In this document: positions 15,102-20,299 of the stretch, piece by piece | Layout of the letters: every line of letters starts with the position of its first letter | Numbering within the stretch: position 1 is the first letter of the stretch | NCBI GenBank assembly: GCA_023409615.1 | Contig: JAEYRF010000099.1 | Span: 1 to 20,299, forward strand | Length of the DNA: 20,299 bases | Direction: 5' to 3' | DNA from: Bacillota bacterium | GTDB taxonomy: Bacteria; Bacillota; Clostridia; Acetivibrionales; DTU013 | Notes under the pieces: model-generated | What the model saw: the letters and a program-made list of their open reading frames with translations, nothing else | What the model was told of the DNA's origin: nothing | Database searches by the model: none | Translations under genes and position numbers: made by a program

Positions 15102-18100
15102 TTGTATTTAAAACGTCTGGACATGCAAGGTTTCAAATCATTTGCCGAAAAGATAAGCCTTGATTTCAATGGAGGTATTACTGCTGTTGTCGGACCTAAT
15201 GGCAGTGGAAAAAGCAACATCGCCGATGCCATCCGCTGGGTACTTGGAGAGCAGAGCGTTAAGACATTGCGCGGTGCCAGAATGGAAGACATAATATTTG
15301 CAGGCACAGAGCACAGGAAGCCGCTTGGATTTGCAGAGGTCTCCATCACGCTGGACAATTCTGATTCATCGCTGCCCATAGAATTTGGCGAGGTCACTAT
15401 TACCCGGAGAGTATTTCGATCGGGGGAAAGTGAATACCTGATCAACAAGGTTGCCTGCAGGCTTAAGGACATTACAGAGCTACTTCTTGATACCGGTATC
15501 GGAAAAGACGGCTATTCTGTCATTGGACAGGGACGGGTAGATGAAATTCTCAGTTCTCGTTCGGAAGATAGACGTCATATTTTTGAAGAAGCCTCCGGTA
15601 TTATGAAATATAAGGTCAGGAAACAAGAGGCGGAAAAGAAACTGGAGCTCACCAGACAAAACGTCGAGAGGATAAATGATATCATTATTGAGCTGGAAAC
15701 GCAGTTAGGACCGCTGAAAGATCAGTCTGAGAATGCCCGGAGATACCTGGACCTCAGAGAAAGCCTGAAAGAGCTTGAGGTAAATGTTTACCTTGACAGC
15801 ATGGATAAGTTTAACGCAAGGCTGACGGAATTTGCTGCACAGTATAAAACCGTTAAGGATAATATAGAGGAAGAAACAAATAAACTCAATGAGATTACCG
15901 GTTCCAACAGAGAAAAGACCGATATGCTCAAGGCCTTCGATGAGAAATTGGAGGAGGCAAGGCAGAAGTATCATGAACTGGATACGGTACTGGAGCGTTG
16001 TACTTCAGATATCAAGTTAAATGATGAAAAAATCTCTAATCTACAGCAAAATATTCAAAGGCTGAATACGGAAAATGAAGAGTTAGCAGCTAAGATAGAT
16101 GGCCTTGACAAAGAAGAGGCCGGCAAACAGGACAAGCTAAAATATCTTGAAAAGCAGCTAAATACTTTCAGCCAGAAGCTTTCTGAATATGAAAAGCAGA
16201 TGGAGGAATTGTTAAAGACTCTTGATGAAGAAGAACGTCATATAGAAATGTTGAAGACCCTTATCATGGATAAGATGGACATTCAATCTGATAAAAAAAT
16301 GCAGATTGGTAATGTTAAAACGCATATTGAAAATATGCAGAAGCGTCAAAAGAGCATAGATAGTGAAGTTTATCAGCATATTGTTGAAAATGACCGGGAG
16401 AGAATGAAGAAAGAGGACCTGACTGAAAGCATTCGGCATGCTTCCGAAGAGATACGCAAACAGAGAGAGAAGCTGGAGGAACTGCAGGGAGAACTCAATG
16501 AATCCGACAAGCAGTTGGAGGAACTTCGAGCTAAAGAGAACAAACTCAAATCTGATGTACAATATAAAATATCCAGAGTCAGAACGCTCAAGGAAATGGA
16601 AAATAATCTTGAAGGATATAACAGAAGCGTTCGTGAAGTGCTGCAAGCATGCCGTGGTTCTGCGGATTTCGGGAAAGGAATCCATGGAGCGTTGGCGCAG
16701 TTGATCAATGTGGACAAAAAGTATGAAGTGGCTATTGAGATCACGCTCGGTGGTGCGCTTCAAAATATCGTCACCCAAACAGAAGAGGATGCCAAAAGAG
16801 CAATCGAGTACTTGAAGAGTAATAAACTTGGTCGCGCAACTTTTTTACCTATCAGCGCAATAAGCGGAAAAAACTTCGAAGGTAATACGATTCAGAGAAT
16901 TAAAAACAGTGCGGGTTTTTGCGGTATCGCAAGTAACCTGGTTACAGTCGATTCGCGCTATAACGGTATTATTGACAGCCTTTTGGGGAAGGTTGCTGTT
17001 GTTGACACATTGGATAATGCGATAAAAATGGCAAGAACGTTTGGCTATTCTTTCCGGATCGTCACACTTGAAGGAGATTTGTTGAGCACAGGAGGTTCCA
17101 TGTCCGGCGGCAGCATGGATAACAGAGGGACCGGTATTCTGAGCCGAAGCAGGGAAATAAGCGAACTGGATGCAGAACTCAAAGCATTGAAGGATGTTGA
17201 AAAGCAGCTGGAAAATGATATTAAAATGCTGACGAAGGATATTGCAGAGATTAACAAAGAGATTACAAATACACAAAGCGATATGAAAAACAATGAATTG
17301 GTTAAAATAAGAGATGAGAGCCATCTTTCTCAGATAGAAGAGAATATGAAGAAAACTTCCAGCAGGATAGATATGCTTAAGCAAGAAAAAGAGCAGTTGG
17401 AAAGGCAGATTGCTGAGATTGACCGCGAGATGCAGAAGTACTGTCAGGAATTGGATGCAATTGAACTTGAGATCAGTGAGGCCAGGAATACTGTTGCAAA
17501 GAATCAGGAAAAGCATAAGGAGGATCAGGCAGTCCGCGATGCGTTGCATGCAGATATTACAGACTTCAAAATTTCGGTAAACTCCATTAGGGAAAGTATG
17601 GATGGTGTTAAGGAGAATTCAGAGCGTCTGGCTTCCGAGAAGGATCTGATTTTAAAGAGCATAAGCAGGAAGGAAACCGAAAAGATCAAATCCCAAAACG
17701 AGATCAATAATCTGCAGGAGCTCAATGAAGGATTGAATGAACGAATAAGAAAGCATGATGAGGAGAAGACGGGAAAAACATTCGAACTGGACAGGCTGAC
17801 TGAAGAACGGAAGATCATGGAAGAGGATCTTTATGACATAGTCAACAAAATTAATGACGCTAATAAAACAATTCTGCTTCTCCAGGAAGAGTACTCCAGG
17901 GTTGAGGTCAAAAAGGCTAAAATTGAAACTGAAATGGAAGCCTTGCAGGATAGAATGTGGAATGAATACGAACTCACCTATTCTACTGCAGCAGAATTGA
18001 AGAAGGACGTTGGAAGTCTGACTCAGGCGCAGAAGAAGATAAATGGGCTTCGCAATGACATTAAGGAACTGGGACCTGTCAATGTAGCTTCAATTGAGGA

Positions 18101-18674
18101 GTATGTCAAGACGAAGGAACGCTTTGAATTTATGAGCATCCAGAGGAACGACATGGAACAGGCCAGAGAGAAGCTGCTCAGGGTTATTAATGAGATGACC
18201 TCTATTATGAAGAAGCAGTTTTTGGAGCAGTTCAAGCTGATCAATGAAAATTTTAATATTGTGTTTAAAGAGCTCTTTAATGGCGGAAGAGCCGGCTTGA
18301 TTATTGCTGATCAGGATAATATACTGGAAAGCGGTATAGAAATTGAGGCACAGCCTCCGGGAAAGAAGCTTCAGAACATGATGCTGCTCTCCGGCGGTGA
18401 ACGGGCGTTTACAGCAATTGCTCTTCTGTTCTCAATACTCAGGCTGAAGCCGACGCCGTTCTGTATCCTCGATGAAATTGAGGCAGCGCTGGATGAGGCA
18501 AATGTATACCGGTTTGTGGAGTATCTCAGACGTTATTCGGCGCAGACGCAATTTGTCATGGTCACGCACAGAAAGGGCACTATGGAGGGATCTGACATGT
18601 TGTACGGTGTCACGATGCAGGAGCATGGAATATCGAAGATCGTATCAATGAAAATGGGAGAAAAGGTGAGCTGA
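15102..18674 (+). CDS. smc: Chromosome partition protein Smc
   Basis: SMC ATPase homodimers compact and organise the chromosome together with ScpA and ScpB. The 1190-residue protein has the full layout: ATP-binding head half with Walker A GPNGSGKS (31-38), a long coiled coil rich in Glu, Lys and Gln, a hinge (about 510-670, ending with the glycine-rich GGSMSGGS), a return coiled coil, and the second head half with signature LLSGGER (about 1095-1101) and Walker B ILDEIEAALDEAN with Asp1124 and catalytic Glu1125. The start is TTG 15102: MYLKRLDMQGFKSFA is the conserved N-terminus and GGGGG (15090-15094) lies upstream. ftsY begins one base after the stop, and its ribosome binding site AAGGTGAG is within smc. 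scpA and scpB are not in this window. Confidence 0.97.
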   Translation: MYLKRLDMQGFKSFAEKISLDFNGGITAVVGPNGSGKSNIADAIRWVLGEQSVKTLRGARMEDIIFAGTEHRKPLGFAEVSITLDNSDSSLPIEFGEVTITRRVFRSGESEYLINKVACRLKDITELLLDTGIGKDGYSVIGQGRVDEILSSRSEDRRHIFEEASGIMKYKVRKQEAEKKLELTRQNVERINDIIIELETQLGPLKDQSENARRYLDLRESLKELEVNVYLDSMDKFNARLTEFAAQYKTVKDNIEEETNKLNEITGSNREKTDMLKAFDEKLEEARQKYHELDTVLERCTSDIKLNDEKISNLQQNIQRLNTENEELAAKIDGLDKEEAGKQDKLKYLEKQLNTFSQKLSEYEKQMEELLKTLDEEERHIEMLKTLIMDKMDIQSDKKMQIGNVKTHIENMQKRQKSIDSEVYQHIVENDRERMKKEDLTESIRHASEEIRKQREKLEELQGELNESDKQLEELRAKENKLKSDVQYKISRVRTLKEMENNLEGYNRSVREVLQACRGSADFGKGIHGALAQLINVDKKYEVAIEITLGGALQNIVTQTEEDAKRAIEYLKSNKLGRATFLPISAISGKNFEGNTIQRIKNSAGFCGIASNLVTVDSRYNGIIDSLLGKVAVVDTLDNAIKMARTFGYSFRIVTLEGDLLSTGGSMSGGSMDNRGTGILSRSREISELDAELKALKDVEKQLENDIKMLTKDIAEINKEITNTQSDMKNNELVKIRDESHLSQIEENMKKTSSRIDMLKQEKEQLERQIAEIDREMQKYCQELDAIELEISEARNTVAKNQEKHKEDQAVRDALHADITDFKISVNSIRESMDGVKENSERLASEKDLILKSISRKETEKIKSQNEINNLQELNEGLNERIRKHDEEKTGKTFELDRLTEERKIMEEDLYDIVNKINDANKTILLLQEEYSRVEVKKAKIETEMEALQDRMWNEYELTYSTAAELKKDVGSLTQAQKKINGLRNDIKELGPVNVASIEEYVKTKERFEFMSIQRNDMEQAREKLLRVINEMTSIMKKQFLEQFKLINENFNIVFKELFNGGRAGLIIADQDNILESGIEIEAQPPGKKLQNMMLLSGGERAFTAIALLFSILRLKPTPFCILDEIEAALDEANVYRFVEYLRRYSAQTQFVMVTHRKGTMEGSDMLYGVTMQEHGISKIVSMKMGEKVS

Positions 18675-18675
18675 C

Positions 18676-19584
18676 ATGGGCTTTTTTGATAAACTAAAAG
18701 AAGGACTTTCAAAGACGAGAAAAGGGATCACAGAAAAAATCGATCAGGTACTTGTTTCATTCGGGAAGGTAGATGATGATCTTTTTGATGAACTTGAGGA
18801 GGTACTTATCACAGCGGATCTCGGAATTGATACTTCATTGCGGATCATGGATAATACACGAAAAAAAGTGAAGGAAGGCAAGATCACAGACCCGCTGAAA
18901 ATAAAAGGGCTTATCAAGGAGTCGCTGGTTGAGATCCTTGGAAGAGAAACACAGAAATTGAATATAGAACCCGGACCTGCTGTGATCATGGTCATAGGCG
19001 TAAATGGGGTAGGCAAGACCACATCCATAGGTAAAATTGCCAATCTACTCACAAAAAGCGGGAAAAAGGTTGTTTTGGCCGCAGCAGATACGTTTAGGGC
19101 AGCCGCAATTGATCAGCTGCAAATATGGGCTGACAGGGTGGGTGTTGAACTGATCAAGCAGGATGAAGGATCTGATCCGGCGGCTGTTATCTTTGATGCC
19201 ATTGCGGCAGCCAGAGCTCGAAAAGCTGATGTGTTGATTTGCGATACAGCGGGTCGCCTCCACACGAAAAAGAATCTGATGGAGGAATTAAAGAAGATTT
19301 CCCGAATCATCGACAGAGAGCTGCCTAATGCAAAACGTGAAAATCTGCTTGTTTTAGATGCTACGACGGGGCAAAATGCGGTATCACAAGCTAAGACCTT
19401 CAGTGAGGTCACTGATATTTCAGGGATTGTACTGACAAAGCTGGACGGCACTGCAAAAGGCGGTATCGTTATATCTATAAAGTCTGAACTGGATCTGCCG
19501 GTTAAACTTATCGGTGTTGGAGAACAGCTTGAGGATTTACAGCCGTTCAATGCAGAAGATTTTGTTGAGGCATTGTTTTCGTAA
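18676..19584 (+). CDS. ftsY: Signal recognition particle receptor FtsY
   Basis: FtsY is the SRP-type GTPase that docks the ribosome-SRP complex at the membrane for co-translational insertion. The 302-residue protein has the helical N domain followed by the G domain: G1 GVNGVGKTT (108-116), the I-box segment DTFRAAAIDQLQIWA, G3 DTAGR (from Asp190), G4 TKLDGTAKGG (from Thr254) and the closing GVGEQLEDLQPF. The long acidic A domain of enterobacterial FtsY is missing, as usual for Gram-positives, so membrane binding would use the N-terminal amphipathic helix (MGFFDKLKEGLSK). Start ATG 18676 is one base after the smc stop. The partner gene ffh, often next in Firmicutes, does not follow; a repeat-rich gap and a helicase gene do. 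Confidence 0.97.
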   Translation: MGFFDKLKEGLSKTRKGITEKIDQVLVSFGKVDDDLFDELEEVLITADLGIDTSLRIMDNTRKKVKEGKITDPLKIKGLIKESLVEILGRETQKLNIEPGPAVIMVIGVNGVGKTTSIGKIANLLTKSGKKVVLAAADTFRAAAIDQLQIWADRVGVELIKQDEGSDPAAVIFDAIAAARARKADVLICDTAGRLHTKKNLMEELKKISRIIDRELPNAKRENLLVLDATTGQNAVSQAKTFSEVTDISGIVLTKLDGTAKGGIVISIKSELDLPVKLIGVGEQLEDLQPFNAEDFVEALFS

Positions 19585-19592
19585 GATATCAT

Positions 19593-19644
19593 AGCTGTGT
19601 AACTATTCAGATCATCAGAGCTATGTAACTGTTTAGATTATCAG
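19593..19644 (+). repeat. Two tandem copies of a degenerate 26-bp repeat
   Basis: Copy 1 is 19593-19618 and copy 2 is 19619-19644, directly adjoining. They agree at 22 of 26 positions and all four differences are transitions (positions 5, 13, 16, 21). The common core is AGCT-R-TGTAACT, then TT-Y-AGAT-Y-ATCAG; a further AGCT follows at 19645. It lies just after the ftsY stop. Repeated short motifs like these occur at the ends of some insertion sequences, but no transposase is nearby, so a relic is only a guess. Confidence 0.7.
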
Positions 19645-19698
19645 AGCTCTTGTACAATAACGGAAACAAACGCTTCATTTGTTCCTAATTATGATTTT

Positions 19699-19863
19699 CA
19701 TCACAGTGAGCAAAATTTCCACTTTTGGGCAATAATTTAAGAGAAAATTGAATTTTATGGATAATTGTGTTACATAACCCGGGATTCAACTGCATTATTG
19801 AGCCAAATCGCTTAAAATCAAACAATTGGCCGCCCAAAACCGGAATTTTTGCTCATATTGATG
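19699..19863. repeat. Imperfect inverted-repeat element of about 165 bp (probable MITE)
   Basis: Arms 19699-19730 and 19832-19863 are exact mirror positions and match at 26 of 32 bases. The best part is TGAGCAAAA (19707-19715) against TTTTTGCTCA and CTTTTGGGC against GCCCAAAAC; an outer CATCA/TGATG pair extends the symmetry. The roughly 100-base interior is A/T-rich with no gene. No clear target duplication is seen. Together with the 26-bp repeats this accounts for much of the 390-base gap between ftsY and the helicase gene, where I see no gene; the rest, apart from the promoter at 19913, holds nothing I recognise. Confidence 0.6.
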
Positions 19864-19912
19864 CAAGATCATTCCCACTCGCTAAGGTAACTGAATGCAT
19901 TTCTAGTTATTC

Positions 19913-19941
19913 TTGACATAAGAACACATGTTTGGTAATAT
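19913..19941 (+). promoter_or_regulatory. Consensus sigma-A promoter of the Lhr-like helicase gene
   Basis: A perfect -35 TTGACA (19913-19918) and -10 TAATAT (19936-19941) with 17-base spacing. Initiation would fall near 19948, 27 bases before the ATG. Confidence 0.82.
19921..19934 (+). promoter_or_regulatory. LexA-like box between -35 and -10 of the helicase promoter
   Basis: GAAC-ACAT-GTTT (19922-19933) differs from the GAAC-N4-GTTC core at one base; the 14-mer matches CGAACATATGTTCG at 11 of 14 positions. It fills the spacer of the promoter, an effective position for a repressor. Weaker than the recA box, so a call by resemblance and position only. Confidence 0.55.
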
Positions 19942-19974
19942 GTATACAGTTTATGGATGTGATGGGGATAGCAG

Positions 19975-20299
19975 ATGGATAGTTGTGATTGTCTCAATAG
20001 TTTTAATCCCATTGTCAGGGACTGGTTCACCGAAAATGTTGGATTTCCCAGCGAGCCTCAGAAGAGAGGTTGGCCGGAGATTGCATTGGGAAGCAATGTG
20101 CTCATCTGCGCGCCCACAGGCTCAGGAAAGACATTTGCAGCTTTCTTGAAATGCCTGGACTGGATCTATTCTATTAAGACACCCGGCACTAGAAATGACG
20201 GTATCAGGATAGTCTATATTTCTCCTCTGAAAGCATTAAATAATGATATATACAGGAATCTGGAGATGCCGATCAAAGGGATCCGACAGAAGGCTGCAG
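19975..20299 (+). CDS. Lhr-type superfamily II helicase, 3' end cut by window edge
   Basis: An open frame from ATG 19975 runs to the last base without a stop, giving 108 complete codons of a protein that should be much longer. The start of an Lhr-family DNA helicase is clear: FNPIVRDWFTENVGFPSEPQ followed by RGWPEIALG (the family's Q-motif region), Walker A APTGSGKTFAAFL with the P-loop at residues 46-53, and motif Ia YISPLKALNNDIYRNL. Lhr proteins are large ATP-dependent helicases linked to DNA repair; mycobacterial Lhr responds to DNA damage. A modest GGGG (19964-19967) serves as ribosome binding site. It has its own consensus promoter with a LexA-like box. Lhr versus a related DEAD/DEAH subfamily cannot be settled without the C-terminal part. 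Confidence 0.85.
   Translation, partial: MDSCDCLNSFNPIVRDWFTENVGFPSEPQKRGWPEIALGSNVLICAPTGSGKTFAAFLKCLDWIYSIKTPGTRNDGIRIVYISPLKALNNDIYRNLEMPIKGIRQKAA

Noticed and set aside
16212..17549. Long minus-strand open frames (188 and 234 residues) under smc
   Set aside because: The Leu/Phe/Ile-rich translations are what the complement of a Glu/Lys-rich coiled-coil gene gives; no independent coding evidence.
19662..19685. GGAAACAAA/TTTGTTCC hairpin as terminator of ftsY
   Set aside because: The stem has a bulge, is poor in GC and has no T run after it; at best a weak terminator.
19928..20149. 73-residue + strand open frame over the helicase start
   Set aside because: It lies in a different frame from the clear Lhr-type helicase reading from 19975, shows no family motif, and has no proper ribosome binding site.
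1..20299. CRISPR array, tRNA or rRNA genes, prophage or defence genes
   Set aside because: No regularly spaced repeats, no tRNA cloverleaf with T-arm consensus, and no rRNA, phage or defence motifs were seen.

Overview
The window comes from a low- to mid-GC Firmicute, most likely a member of the Clostridia. The supporting signs are strong AGGAGG-type ribosome binding sites, several TTG starts backed by such sites, a LexA box of the GAAC-N4-GTTC type in front of recA, a FapR repressor with a matching operator, and the Firmicute gene order fapR-plsX-...-acpP-...-rnc-smc-ftsY. Genus cannot be settled from the sequence. All genes that can be supported lie on the + strand.

Region 1 (1-6417) is a genome-maintenance and envelope block: the 3' part of cinA, murJ (lipid II flippase), recA, recX, rimO and pgsA. 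recA has its own near-consensus sigma-A promoter with a LexA box at the expected start point, so it can be induced apart from murJ. recX/rimO and rimO/pgsA overlap, which suggests translational coupling. A clean intrinsic terminator follows pgsA.

Region 2 (6418-12949) is the fatty-acid and phospholipid block. A folded 192-bp intergenic element comes first, then a promoter with a FapR operator, then fapR, plsX, fabH, fabD, fabG, acpP and fabF. plsX supplies acyl-phosphate, fabD loads malonyl-ACP, fabH starts chains, fabF elongates them, fabG reduces the 3-keto product and acpP carries the intermediates. Dehydratase, enoyl reductase and acetyl-CoA carboxylase genes are absent here. A terminator directly after acpP and another after fabF split the block into transcription units.

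Region 3 (13010-19584) holds rnc (RNase III), a short Elp3-like radical SAM protein coupled to it by an ATGA overlap, smc (chromosome condensation) and ftsY (SRP receptor), with one base between smc and ftsY. A 147-bp hairpin-forming element flanked by GCGAG repeats sits exactly behind the radical SAM stop codon and before smc.

Region 4 (19585-20299) starts with a 390-bp stretch without a gene, containing a degenerate 26-bp tandem repeat and a roughly 165-bp imperfect inverted-repeat element. It ends with a consensus promoter that contains a LexA-like box and drives the first 108 codons of an Lhr-type helicase cut by the window edge.

The coding content is largely conserved housekeeping. I did not find a convincing new multi-gene system. 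The most interesting signals are the non-coding elements at 6487-6678, 14881-15027 and 19699-19863, and the possible SOS control of the Lhr-like helicase.
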